Positions 14,734 through 23,132 of a stretch of DNA of 64,000 nt are shown here, one piece after another; the first letter of the stretch is position 1; every line of letters begins with the position of its first letter. Below the pieces are notes generated by a model. The model ran no database searches and had not been told where the DNA came from. It was given only the letters and a program-made list of their open reading frames with translations. The position numbers and the translations under genes were made by a program. The DNA comes from an uncultured Pseudomonadota bacterium (GTDB lineage Bacteria; Pseudomonadota; Gammaproteobacteria; Burkholderiales; JALYOK01), in NCBI GenBank assembly GCA_902826775.1, contig CADEHE010000012.1:91682-155681 (forward strand). The letters are read 5' to 3'.

Positions 14734-17700
14734 ATGCCGGCACCTGCCTTCATTCACCTACGTTTGCATAGCGAGTACTCGATCGTCGACGGCATCGTGC
14801 GTCTGGACGACGCCGTGGATCGCGCGCGCGCGGACGGCATGCCGGCGCTGGCGTTAACCGATCTGGCCAATCTGTTTGGCTTGGTTAAGTTCTACGAGGC
14901 AGCGCGCGCCAAAGGAATCAAGCCGATCATCGGGTGCGATGTTTGGGTCGCGAACGACAGTAACCGTGATCAACCGTTTCGCTTGTTGTTGCTGGTAGCC
15001 AACAGTCGCGGCTATCGGCAGTTGTGCGAGTTCCTTGCGCGCGCCTACCGCACCAATATGCACCGCGGCAAGGCGCTGTTGCAGCGTGACTGGCTACGCG
15101 ATACCGAAGGCTTGATCGCGCTGTCCGGCGGCGCGAGCGGCGATATCGGCGCGGCGCTGCTGCAAGATAACACCAGTCTGGCCGCGCGCTGCGCGCGTGC
15201 TTGGGCCAGCGATTTTCCCGGACGTTTCTATCTCGAAATCCAGCGTTGCGGCGCGCCCGACGAGGCGCGCTGGGTGGAGCGCACGCTCGATCTGGCCAGC
15301 GAATTGGCCATACCCGTCGTAGCGACGCACCCAGTGCAATTCGCTGCCGCCGACGACTACACCGCGCACGAGGCGCGCGTGTGCATTGCTGAAGGCTACG
15401 TGTTGGGTGACAAACGCCGCCGCAGCCGATTCACGCCCGAACAGTACTTCAAGACGCAACAAGAGATGGCGCAGTTGTTTGCCGACGTGCCCGAGGCACT
15501 GCAGAACGCCGTGGAGATCGCCAAGCGCTGCAACGTCGAGTTCGAACTCGGCAAAGCGCGGTTGCCGGAGTTCCCGACGCCGGCCGGCGTAACGCTGGAC
15601 GACTACATGGCGCAGGAAGCGCAGCGCGGCTTGCGCGCGCGCCTCGCGCAACTCTATCCCGACGCAACCGCGCGCGCCGAGCAGCAAGCGCGCTACGAAG
15701 AGCGCCTGCTGTTTGAAATCGGCACCATCAAGCAGATGGGGTTTTCCGGCTACTTCTTGATCGTGGCCGACTTCATTAACTGGGCCAAGCACAATGGCGT
15801 GCCGGTCGGTCCCGGGCGCGGCTCCGGCGCCGGCTCCCTGGTGGCGTATTCGCTCGGTATTACCGATCTCGACCCGCTGCGCTACGGTTTGCTGTTCGAG
15901 CGTTTCTTGAATCCCGAGCGTGTGTCGATGCCGGATTTCGACATCGACTTCTGCCAGGACGGGCGCGAGCGCGTGATTCAGTACGTGCGCGAGAAATACG
16001 GCGCCGACAGCGTGTCGCAGATCGCCACCTTTGGCACTATGGCGGCGCGCGCGGTGGTGCGCGATGTCGGGCGCGTGCTCGACTTGCCTTACACATTCTG
16101 CGACCAGATCGCAAAGTTGATTCCGTTTCAGCCCGGCAAGCTCATCACGTTGCAGATGGCGCGCGAGATGGAACCGCTGCTGAAGGAGCGCGAAGAAAAG
16201 GAAGAAGAGGTGCGAGAGCTACTGGCGCTCGGCGAGAAACTCGAAGGTATGGCGCGCAACGTCGGCATGCACGCCGGCGGTGTTTTGATCGCCCCCGGCA
16301 AGCTTACCGATTTCACGGCCTTGTATGCGGCCGAGGGAACCGACGCGGCGGTAAGCCAATTCGACAAGGATGACGTCGAGAAAATCGGCTTGGTGAAGTT
16401 CGATTTTCTTGGGCTTACCACGCTCACTATCCTCGATTGGGCAGTGCGCTATTGCAAGCAACTCGATCCGGGGTTCAACCTTAAGCTGGAGGACTTGCCG
16501 CTCGACGATCAGAAAGTCTACGAGATCTTCCGCAAAGCGAACACGGTAGGCATCTTCCAGTTTGAATCGCGCGGCATGAAAGACTTGTTGCTGAAGACGC
16601 GGCCGTCGCGGCTTGAGGATTTGATTGCGCTCAATGCGCTGTACCGCCCCGGGCCGATGGAATTGATCCCCGACTATGCAGCGCGCAAACGCGGCGAACA
16701 ACAGTGGAGCGTTCCCGATGCGCGCCTGGAGCCGATGCTTGCGGAAACCTACGGCATCATGGTCTACCAAGAGCAGGTGATGCAAGCAGCGCAACTCATC
16801 GGCGGCTACACGCTCGGCGGCGCCGACCTGCTGCGCCGCGCCATGGGCAAGAAAAAGCCCGAAGAAATGGCAAAGCAGCGCGAGATTTTTACCGCGGGTG
16901 CGCAGAAGAATGGACTCAGCGAACCGAAAGCCACTGAGTTGTTCGATCTGATGGAAAAGTTCGCCGGCTACGGTTTCAACAAATCACACTCGGCCGCGTA
17001 CGCATTGGTGGCGTACCAAACGGCGTACTTCAAAACGCATCATCCCGCAGCGTTCATGGCGGCGACCATGTCGTCGGAGTTGTCCGACACCGACAAGGTG
17101 CAGCATTTTTACGAGGATGCCCTGGCCAACAAGCTCAAAGTACTGCCGCCGGACGTCAATCGTTCGAGTTACCGCTTTGTGCCGATCGATGCCGCAACCA
17201 TCGACTATGGCTTGGGCGCCATCAAAGGCACTGGCGAGGGGGCGATCGAAAACGTCGTCGCCGAGCGTCAGCGCAATGGCCCCTATCGCGATTTGTTTGA
17301 TTTCTGCCGGCGCGTGGACAAGCGCATCGTCAACCGGCGCGTGGTGGAGGCGCTGGTGCGGGCCGGGGCCATGGATGGCCTGGGCGGGGTGGAGGGACGC
17401 GAAGCGCAGTACGCGCGCCGTTCCAGTTTGCTGGCGTCGGTGGGCGCGGCCTTGGAGGCGGCGGATCACGCCAGCACGCACGCGCTGCAAGTCAATCTAT
17501 TCGGCGGCGCCGACGCGCAGGCCGAGCAGCATAAGCTCACAGCGGCGCCGAAGTGGGGCTTGCGCGATCGGTTGCAGCATGAGAAGCAGAGCTTGGGTTT
17601 GTACTTGAGCGGTCATCCTTTCGACGAATATCGCGACGAAGTGGCGAAGTTCGTGCGCAATCCGCTGAGCAAATTGCTGCCGAAGCCCGATATCACGCTC

Positions 17701-18177
17701 ATGGCCGGCATCGTGCACGGTTTTCGCGTGCAGCAATCACGCCGGGGCCGTATGGGTATTTTGTTGCTCGACGATGCCACCGCGCGCGTCGAAGTGGTGC
17801 TTTACCACGAGGTGTTCGAGGCGCATCGCCAGCTGATCCAAGAAGACGCTCTGGTTATCATCGAGGGCCGTGCAGTCGAGGATCAGTTTTCCGGCATGCG
17901 CATCACCGCCGACCGCTTGCTGGATTTTACCGCCGCGCGTGCGCGCTACGCGCGCGGCTTGCGCATTGCGATGAATGGAGAGGCCAATGCGAAGAAGCTG
18001 GCGGCGCTGATTGCAGCGCACGTGGGCGGCACTTGCCCGGTTCGCGTGAGCTACCGCAACGGCGACGCCAGCTGCGACTTTGATTTGGGCGAGGCGCGCA
18101 AAGTCAAACTCGACGACGGATTGCTCAACTCCCTGAGAGAGTGGCTAAGTGCGGAGAACGTCGCGGTGGTGTATTAG
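14734..18177 (+). CDS. dnaE: DNA polymerase III alpha subunit
   Basis: This 1147-residue replicative polymerase has an N-terminal PHP domain starting FIHLRLHSEYSIVDG. The palm holds the catalytic aspartates in MPDFDIDFCQDGR near residue 400, preceded by GPGRGSGAGSLVAYSLGITDLDP. The fingers region has FQFESRGMKDLL, YRPGPMELIPDY and YGIMVYQEQVMQ. FNKSHSAAYALVAYQTAYFK, a helix-hairpin-helix and a C-terminal OB-fold (ITLMAGIVHGFRVQQSRRGRMG) follow. The length matches E. coli DnaE. The ATG at 14734 was chosen because MPAPAFIHLR is the family start; the frame is open upstream to 14653 without similarity. The tail overlaps the broken LysR frame on the other strand. Confidence 0.97.
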   Translation: MPAPAFIHLRLHSEYSIVDGIVRLDDAVDRARADGMPALALTDLANLFGLVKFYEAARAKGIKPIIGCDVWVANDSNRDQPFRLLLLVANSRGYRQLCEFLARAYRTNMHRGKALLQRDWLRDTEGLIALSGGASGDIGAALLQDNTSLAARCARAWASDFPGRFYLEIQRCGAPDEARWVERTLDLASELAIPVVATHPVQFAAADDYTAHEARVCIAEGYVLGDKRRRSRFTPEQYFKTQQEMAQLFADVPEALQNAVEIAKRCNVEFELGKARLPEFPTPAGVTLDDYMAQEAQRGLRARLAQLYPDATARAEQQARYEERLLFEIGTIKQMGFSGYFLIVADFINWAKHNGVPVGPGRGSGAGSLVAYSLGITDLDPLRYGLLFERFLNPERVSMPDFDIDFCQDGRERVIQYVREKYGADSVSQIATFGTMAARAVVRDVGRVLDLPYTFCDQIAKLIPFQPGKLITLQMAREMEPLLKEREEKEEEVRELLALGEKLEGMARNVGMHAGGVLIAPGKLTDFTALYAAEGTDAAVSQFDKDDVEKIGLVKFDFLGLTTLTILDWAVRYCKQLDPGFNLKLEDLPLDDQKVYEIFRKANTVGIFQFESRGMKDLLLKTRPSRLEDLIALNALYRPGPMELIPDYAARKRGEQQWSVPDARLEPMLAETYGIMVYQEQVMQAAQLIGGYTLGGADLLRRAMGKKKPEEMAKQREIFTAGAQKNGLSEPKATELFDLMEKFAGYGFNKSHSAAYALVAYQTAYFKTHHPAAFMAATMSSELSDTDKVQHFYEDALANKLKVLPPDVNRSSYRFVPIDAATIDYGLGAIKGTGEGAIENVVAERQRNGPYRDLFDFCRRVDKRIVNRRVVEALVRAGAMDGLGGVEGREAQYARRSSLLASVGAALEAADHASTHALQVNLFGGADAQAEQHKLTAAPKWGLRDRLQHEKQSLGLYLSGHPFDEYRDEVAKFVRNPLSKLLPKPDITLMAGIVHGFRVQQSRRGRMGILLLDDATARVEVVLYHEVFEAHRQLIQEDALVIIEGRAVEDQFSGMRITADRLLDFTAARARYARGLRIAMNGEANAKKLAALIAAHVGGTCPVRVSYRNGDASCDFDLGEARKVKLDDGLLNSLREWLSAENVAVVY

Positions 18178-18535
18178 CCGGGAACGCCGGGCCGGGTGAG
18201 TGGCGAGGGTTCGCCTCGCAGCGCGGGCAACATTCGCTCGCAGCCAAGCGTAGCGGCTCTAACTTCTGTTCAAGGTTTAGCAAGACCTCAAACAAGCCAT
18301 CGCTTGCTTCCAGCAGGCTGTGGCCGGCGGCGGTAAGCTCGAGTTTCTTGCCCACTTGGCGAAATAGCGCAACGCCCAACGCTTCGCTTAATTTGCGTAT
18401 CAGCGCCGACACGGCGGGTTGCGATAGGTGCAGCGCTTCAGCTGCTTTCGAGCAGCTGCCCAAGCGTGCAGTTGCCTCGAACGCAGCAATTTGCGTGAGT
18501 GTTCCGTGCCGGAGATAACGACGTAGTTGTGGCAT
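18125..18535 (-). pseudogene. Truncated LysR-type regulator (HTH domain only)
   Basis: From ATG 18535 (AGAGGA upstream) the frame encodes MPQLRRYLRHGTLTQIAAFE..., a typical LysR N-terminus of the CbbR-like group, with the winged HTH SCSKAAEALHLSQPAVSALIRKLSEALGVALFRQVGKK and the linker helix to about residue 98 (EQKLEPLRLAA). After this, similarity stops and the frame runs through unrelated sequence into the end of dnaE on the other strand, ending at residue 136. The ~200-residue effector domain is missing, so it is called a remnant. The HTH itself has no stop or frameshift and keeps a ribosome site, so a DNA-binding fragment may still be made. A riboswitch-like element lies just upstream on the same strand. 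Confidence 0.75.
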
Positions 18536-18628
18536 ACCATCCTCTACTGATCGAGCTTCGAATGATGATTTGCACCTTGCAAACCACCGCCTTTGCCCCG
18601 TCGGCGTTGCGGCTTGGCCGCGTCGCCT

Positions 18629-18745
18629 CTGGCAAAGGTCTCGCTCGCAGATAAGTCCTGAGGACTTCATGCCGCCGGGACCGGAGCTTGCAGGCTCGAA
18701 TTGACGATCCGGGCGAGGAGAGCTACTCCCCCTTGAAGGGCATGC
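18629..18745 (-). ncRNA. yybP-ykoY (Mn2+) riboswitch-like element, orphan
   Basis: Read on the minus strand this has the hallmarks in order: AAGGGGGAGTAGCTC, then CGTCAA, a GAGCCTGCAAGCTC hairpin, TCCCGGCGGC, and GCGAGCGAGACCTTTGCC. A complementary GGCAAAGG lies further downstream (18590-18597) and could form an alternative stem. The family senses Mn2+ and controls exporters such as MntP and TerC. Here the only gene downstream on this strand is the truncated LysR, 93 nt away. Identification is by motif order, not by covariance search. Confidence 0.75.
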
Positions 18746-18884
18746 GCCGAAATATTCCGACGCATGGTGCAAATTTAATCGAAAGCGGCCCGCTGCGCAA
18801 GGTACCTATTACGAAACGTTATGCATAACAAAGCAGCATGCTGTGCCCAGGCGCGAGCGCTAAACTGCCATCCATGTAGCTGTA

Positions 18885-18990
18885 TCGCAGCAGGGGAGTA
18901 GCTCTAACGGCGCGGTCGTCATCACGGGACGCGAATCCCCGGCCGCGTCGACCTGAATAGCCCTTCGGGTGAGCCAGACCACGAGTACGC
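18885..18990 (+). ncRNA. yybP-ykoY (Mn2+) riboswitch upstream of TerC gene
   Basis: The leader of the TerC gene has CAGGGGAGTAGCTC at 18891, GTCGTCATCACGGGACG, TCCCCGGCCGCGT, a CCCTTCGGG hairpin and GGTGAGCCAGACCACG ending near 18983, in the order of yybP-ykoY aptamers. TerC/Alx genes are classic targets. A hairpin GCGTTGTGCCG...CGGCAATAGACG region before the start codon may be the expression platform. Confidence 0.85.
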
Positions 18991-19033
18991 GGAGGCGTTG
19001 TGCCGAAGCGGCAATAGACGGAAAGGGTGGCTC

Positions 19034-20284
19034 GTGGATATCTTCTCAATGCAATTTCTCTCGGCGCTGTTCGCCATTGTCATCATCGACTTGGTGCTGG
19101 CGGGCGACAATGCCATCGTGATCGCGCTGGCCGCGCGCCGTTTGCCCGCGCACTTGCAGCGGCGCGCCGTAATGTGGGGCGCGTTGGGCGCTGTGGCGGT
19201 GCGCAGCGTCATGACCTTGGGCGTCGTTTGGCTGTTGAGCATGCCCGGTTTGCGCCTAATCGGCGGGCTGCTCCTGCTGTGGATCGCTTACAAATTGCTC
19301 GCCCCGGGCCAGCAGGATGCGCACGGAAAAGTCGACGCTGCGACTACCTTTTGGGGCGCGATGAAAACCATCATCGTGGCTGATGCGGTGATGGGGATTG
19401 ATAACGTCCTCGCCGTCGCAGGCGCCGCCCACGGCAGTTATCTGCTTGTGGTGCTTGGCTTGCTCATTAGCATCCCGATCGTCATTTGGGGCAGCACTTT
19501 CATCCTGCGCTACACCGAGCGCTTCCCGGTGATTATCTACATCGGTGCTGCCGTGCTGGTGCTGACCGGCATCAAGATGATGCTGGCGGAACCTTTTGTG
19601 CACGGCGTGTTTGCCGCCAAGCCGCTTGCTGCAGCGCTGCTGTACGCGGGCGCAACCGCGGCGCTGCTGTTTGCCGGCTACTACGCCAACACCACCGAGC
19701 GTATGCGCAAGGCAGTGCGCAGCCACGTCTCGGTGCGCCGCAATCATCGCTATACCCCCGCAACCGTAGGAGCAACGAATATGGGCAAAGTACTGCTGCC
19801 AGTCGATGGCTCGGAAAATTCCCTCAATGCCGTGCGCAAGCTCGTGCGCGAGAAGCGCGATGAGGACACCGAAGTGGTGCTGCTGAATGTGCAGCCGCGC
19901 TTTCATCGCCATGTCGCGCAGTTCGCTGGACGTGAGCGCGTGCTCGAGTTTCAAAGCGAGCGCGCGCGCGCCGCGACCCAGGCAGCGGCGGCGCTCTTGC
20001 AAAGCGCCAATGTACCGTATCAGGCGGTGATGGGAATCGGCGCGCGCGCGCAGGCAATCGCCGATGTCGCGCAGCGCCACGGCTGCTCGCGCATCGTGCT
20101 GGCCACGGCGCGCAAGAATTCGCTCACGCGCCTGTTTGAGAATTCGGTCACCGCCAAACTGCTGGAGCTAGCCGCGGTACCGGTGGAGATCGTGGTGGGG
20201 CGGCAGGCTTCGCTGTGGGAGCGCATCGGTGTGCCCGCCGGAATCGGCGCCGTGGCGGCGGCACTCTTGCTCGCCACTGATTAA
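19034..20284 (+). CDS. TerC-family membrane protein fused to a universal-stress (USP) domain
   Basis: This 416-residue product has a TerC/YkoY domain (residues 1 to ~225) with seven or so membrane helices and the acidic metal motifs LVLAGDNAIVIALA and VADAVMGIDNVLAVAGAAHG. After a basic linker, a USP domain begins at residue 250 (MGKVLLPVDGSENSLNAVRKLV) and ends near 390; the ATP loop G-x2-G-x9-GS is degenerate (TARKNSLTRLFENSV). A C-terminal hydrophobic segment follows. TerC/Alx proteins export Mn2+, in line with the upstream riboswitch. The GTG start at 19034 is preceded by an AAAGGG. An internal ATG at 19781 with GGAG 8 nt upstream could also give a free USP protein. Confidence 0.85.
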   Translation: MDIFSMQFLSALFAIVIIDLVLAGDNAIVIALAARRLPAHLQRRAVMWGALGAVAVRSVMTLGVVWLLSMPGLRLIGGLLLLWIAYKLLAPGQQDAHGKVDAATTFWGAMKTIIVADAVMGIDNVLAVAGAAHGSYLLVVLGLLISIPIVIWGSTFILRYTERFPVIIYIGAAVLVLTGIKMMLAEPFVHGVFAAKPLAAALLYAGATAALLFAGYYANTTERMRKAVRSHVSVRRNHRYTPATVGATNMGKVLLPVDGSENSLNAVRKLVREKRDEDTEVVLLNVQPRFHRHVAQFAGRERVLEFQSERARAATQAAAALLQSANVPYQAVMGIGARAQAIADVAQRHGCSRIVLATARKNSLTRLFENSVTAKLLELAAVPVEIVVGRQASLWERIGVPAGIGAVAAALLLATD

Positions 20285-20326
20285 CGCAACCTGGAGGCTA
20301 ACGCCAGACGCAGGCTGTCCGTGCGC

Positions 20327-21937
20327 TTAGGCGCGCCTCTGTTGCCGCGCCGGAATCTGGTGCGCCAACGCGCTTACCAAGTCGTAGAGCGCTTGTTCGC
20401 TGAATTCCCCGAAGAGGCAGATTTGAATCCAGTTGCGCGCGAGCAGATACTCGCTGGCATAAGCGACGTGCAGCCCTTGCTGTTGCAACCATTCGCCCAC
20501 GCCGCGGGAGGCAACGCCGCGCGGCAGCGCGATGGTGGTCACCGCCGGGCTGCTATGCTGCTCCGCTGCGATTAGGCAGAAACCTTCCGCCGCCAAAGCG
20601 CTGCGCAACAGCGCTCCCGCCCGGGCAATGCGCACATAGCGCGCCGGCGTTTGTTGTTCCAGCGCCGTTTGCAGGGCGAACATCAGATTGGACGACTGCG
20701 TGAACGGCACGGCCGCATCGCTCCAATACCGGCTCAAATCCAGGTAGCGCGGCAGCTTGCCGGGGACCGCGATCGGATCCTGGGCGAGCACAATACTAAC
20801 ACCTGGATAAGACGCTAAGCCTTTTCCGCTAACAGAGGTGGCCAGATACACCCCGGTCATATCGATGGAAACGGTGCCCAAAGAACTAATGGCATCGAGG
20901 CACAAATGCGCGCCGTGAGCGCGCGCCAGCGCGCGCAGTGCGTCGAGGTCGTTGAGCACCCCGGTCGAGGTTTCGCTATGCACCGCCCAGATCCAAGCGA
21001 GCGCAGGCCCGCTGCGCAGGCGCTGGTCGAGCACGCCGTAGTCTAACGCTTCGCCCCAGTTCTGCCGCTGCACTTCGAAACGCAGATTCCAGCGTTGCGC
21101 ATGGTCGATCAAGCGCTCGCCGAACTCGCCATTAGCGAGCACCAAGCCGTTGCCCGGCAGATGTGCGAGGTGCGCACCGACCATGTCGTTCGCCAGCGTG
21201 CCTGAACCAAGGGCGAGCGCAACCTGGCGCGCGCCGGTGAGAGCGCGGAGTTTGTCTTTGACCGCACCCAGCGCCGTGCGGAAGGCGTCGCCACGGTGCG
21301 AGAGCGGCGCGCTGGCGAACGCCCGGGCGACATCCTCATGCACCGCCACTGGGCCCGGCAGGAATACCGCTTCCTTGGTCTCGCGCTGCACACGTTCAAC
21401 CAGCGCCTTGACCTGCTCTTCGAAACCCTCAAGTGAAAGATACATCGGCTGGTAGCGCGCATCGCCGCTGCCGACAACCGGTCCGAACGGGACAAAGCCG
21501 AGACGCTGATACAGTTTGAGTTGGCGCGTGGTGCCGGAAATCAGCGCCATGTCGTAACCGCGCGCCTTGGCGACTTCCACCAGGCGCAGAATCAAGCCGA
21601 GGAACACTGAGGTTTTGCGCAGCTTCGGCTCGACCGAAAGCAGCCGCACCTCGCACAGTATGCGTCCGGCGGGCAGGTAAGCGTTCAGATCGGGCAGCTT
21701 TTGATCGAGCGAAAACGGGCGCTCGGCACGCAGCGCCACCATGCCGATCAATTCTTCACCGCTGAGGCAGATGATGTAGGTATTCTGCGCGTGGAATTTG
21801 TCCACGAGTGTGCCGCTCGGGTTGTGCTGGTGCTGGGGGATTTCTTCGACGAATGTGCGGTAGTTCAGGCGATGGATCAGATCGAATTCCCAGTCCTGCG
21901 TCGCGATCTTATAGATCAGCGGCTGATAGACACCCAT
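20327..21937 (-). CDS. Fusion of GNAT (FeeM-like) acyltransferase and class V aminotransferase
   Basis: The first ~175 residues look like the N-acyl amino-acid synthase / acyl-homoserine-lactone-synthase-like GNAT group (EFDLIHRLNYRTFVEEIPQH, CEVRLLSVEPKLRKTSVF, LYQRLGFVPFG). Residues ~190-525 form a fold-type I class V aminotransferase with FLPGPVAVHEDV, ALGSGTLAND, HSETSTGVLND, LDAISSLG and the PLP lysine in SVSGKGLASYP (K372). This resembles alanine-glyoxylate and aminoethylphosphonate transaminases. The ATG has GGAGG 8 nt upstream, so the fusion is real as read. A two-step reaction (amino transfer, then N-acylation) can be imagined, but the substrate is unknown. It is convergent with the TerC gene. 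Confidence 0.85.
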   Translation of the reverse strand: MGVYQPLIYKIATQDWEFDLIHRLNYRTFVEEIPQHQHNPSGTLVDKFHAQNTYIICLSGEELIGMVALRAERPFSLDQKLPDLNAYLPAGRILCEVRLLSVEPKLRKTSVFLGLILRLVEVAKARGYDMALISGTTRQLKLYQRLGFVPFGPVVGSGDARYQPMYLSLEGFEEQVKALVERVQRETKEAVFLPGPVAVHEDVARAFASAPLSHRGDAFRTALGAVKDKLRALTGARQVALALGSGTLANDMVGAHLAHLPGNGLVLANGEFGERLIDHAQRWNLRFEVQRQNWGEALDYGVLDQRLRSGPALAWIWAVHSETSTGVLNDLDALRALARAHGAHLCLDAISSLGTVSIDMTGVYLATSVSGKGLASYPGVSIVLAQDPIAVPGKLPRYLDLSRYWSDAAVPFTQSSNLMFALQTALEQQTPARYVRIARAGALLRSALAAEGFCLIAAEQHSSPAVTTIALPRGVASRGVGEWLQQQGLHVAYASEYLLARNWIQICLFGEFSEQALYDLVSALAHQIPARQQRRA

Positions 21938-22143
21938 TTAGCGGTCCTCCGTGTTCTGTGTTGATGGCGTAGCCTAAGTCGTGGCCACCAGATTCAAGCT
22001 ACTCCTACTGAGTATCACGGAACGCCAGTTCGAGTCGAGCGGGATACCGCTTTTTGCGTGGCCGCGCAGGGCGATTGTCGCGTCAAAGCAACGCTGTTTG
22101 CCGGGATCAGATTGCGATTGCATCCATGCGGGTCGGATGTGCG

Positions 22144-22419
22144 CTAAGCACTTGACAGCACCGCGAAGCCGGGAAACTCGCCCTCGCCGTCACTGCAGTC
22201 CACGCGCTCGACGCGCGCCGCGCGTGGTCCTTGCTGAGCCCATGCAATCAAGCTCTCGACATCGGCGTGCGGGCCCTGCACTATGGCTTCCACCGTGCCG
22301 TCGGCGCGATTGCGCACCCAGCCGGTCAGCCGGAGACGCTCCGCTTCGCGCGCCAGCGCGGCACGGTAGCCGACGCCTTGAACCACGCCATGAATGCGCA
22401 GATGCTTGGTGGCGTTCAC
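22144..22419 (-). CDS. acyP: Acylphosphatase
   Basis: This 91-residue enzyme hydrolyses acyl phosphates. It has HLRIHGVVQGVGYRAALAREAERL with the phosphate-binding Arg (residue 19) and GWVRNRADGTVEAIVQG with the catalytic Asn (residue 37), then the usual ARVERVDC end. The GTG at 22419 is placed 2 nt after the stop of the release-factor-like gene, so translation is likely coupled. The length is normal for the family. The frame is open further upstream but only as an overlap with that gene. Confidence 0.92.
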   Translation of the reverse strand: MNATKHLRIHGVVQGVGYRAALAREAERLRLTGWVRNRADGTVEAIVQGPHADVESLIAWAQQGPRAARVERVDCSDGEGEFPGFAVLSSA

Positions 22420-22421
22420 TG

Positions 22422-22787
22422 CTATTCGTCCAATATTTTGGTGCGTGCCCGCTTGGTAGCGCCGGTGATCTTCTTGCTTTGCAGACGCCGTTCGCGCGCG
22501 CCCTTGCTCGGTCTGGTGGCGATGCGTTTCTTCGGCACATAATTCAAGCACTGCAGCCGCTCGATCAAGCGCCCGAATGCGATCTCGCGGTTGCGCGCTT
22601 GCGAGGGGGAATCTTGCGCGATCACCACCACGCCCGACTGCGGGTGAAACAAACGCAGTGCGGAATTGGTTTTGTTTACATGTTGCCCGCCCGGACCGCT
22701 GGCACGGAAGGTCTCGATTTCGGTTTCGAGTTCTAGCGTTGAACGATCTACGGAATACGGCGGCGGTTTTTGCGGGGCGCGTCTCAT
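22422..22787 (-). CDS. Release-factor-like peptidyl-tRNA hydrolase (ArfB-type)
   Basis: This 121-residue protein consists of the RF-1 catalytic domain with the GGQ motif in SGPGGQHVNKTNSALRL (near residue 33) and a basic C-terminal tail RPSKGARERRLQSKKITGATKRARTK. The tail resembles the ArfB/YaeJ tail that enters the empty mRNA channel of stalled ribosomes. It lacks the codon-recognition domains of RF1/RF2. It would release peptides on ribosomes lacking a stop codon. Similar short proteins (ICT1-like) exist; ArfB itself is ~140 residues, so this is a related but shorter form. It is followed by acyP. Confidence 0.85.
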   Translation of the reverse strand: MRRAPQKPPPYSVDRSTLELETEIETFRASGPGGQHVNKTNSALRLFHPQSGVVVIAQDSPSQARNREIAFGRLIERLQCLNYVPKKRIATRPSKGARERRLQSKKITGATKRARTKILDE

Positions 22788-23132
22788 CGCAGCAGCCGGA
22801 CTCCCCCGGAACGCTCGCGGCCGCCGTCACGAAGAAAATGTAACCGGCAAGCGCGCCCCGCTTCTTCGAAAGTGCGCACTGAATGGGAATGCTGCATTAG
22901 CGTAAACACCGATCAGCCTGAATGCGAGTTGCGGACGCTCAATCAATTCTCCGCGACGCCAGGCAAAGCGTCAACACGGGCGATCCTAGACAATAACGAC
23001 GTCGATGCAAGACAGTGGTTATGGCGTACGCGCTCGCCGCAAGGAGTGCCGCGCCGAGGGTAGCGAATAGTACAATGTTGTCGGGCAGAGCATTGCAGAC
23101 CGGCCATCGTCCGAAATTTACAGGAGATCAGC
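22788..23132. other. Gene-free stretch before the methanethiol oxidase operon
   Basis: No convincing gene is seen in these 345 bases, which separate two divergent units. A TACAAT at 23071 could be a -10 box for the operon, but no good -35 was found. GGAG at 23123 is the ribosome site of the next gene. Confidence 0.5.
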
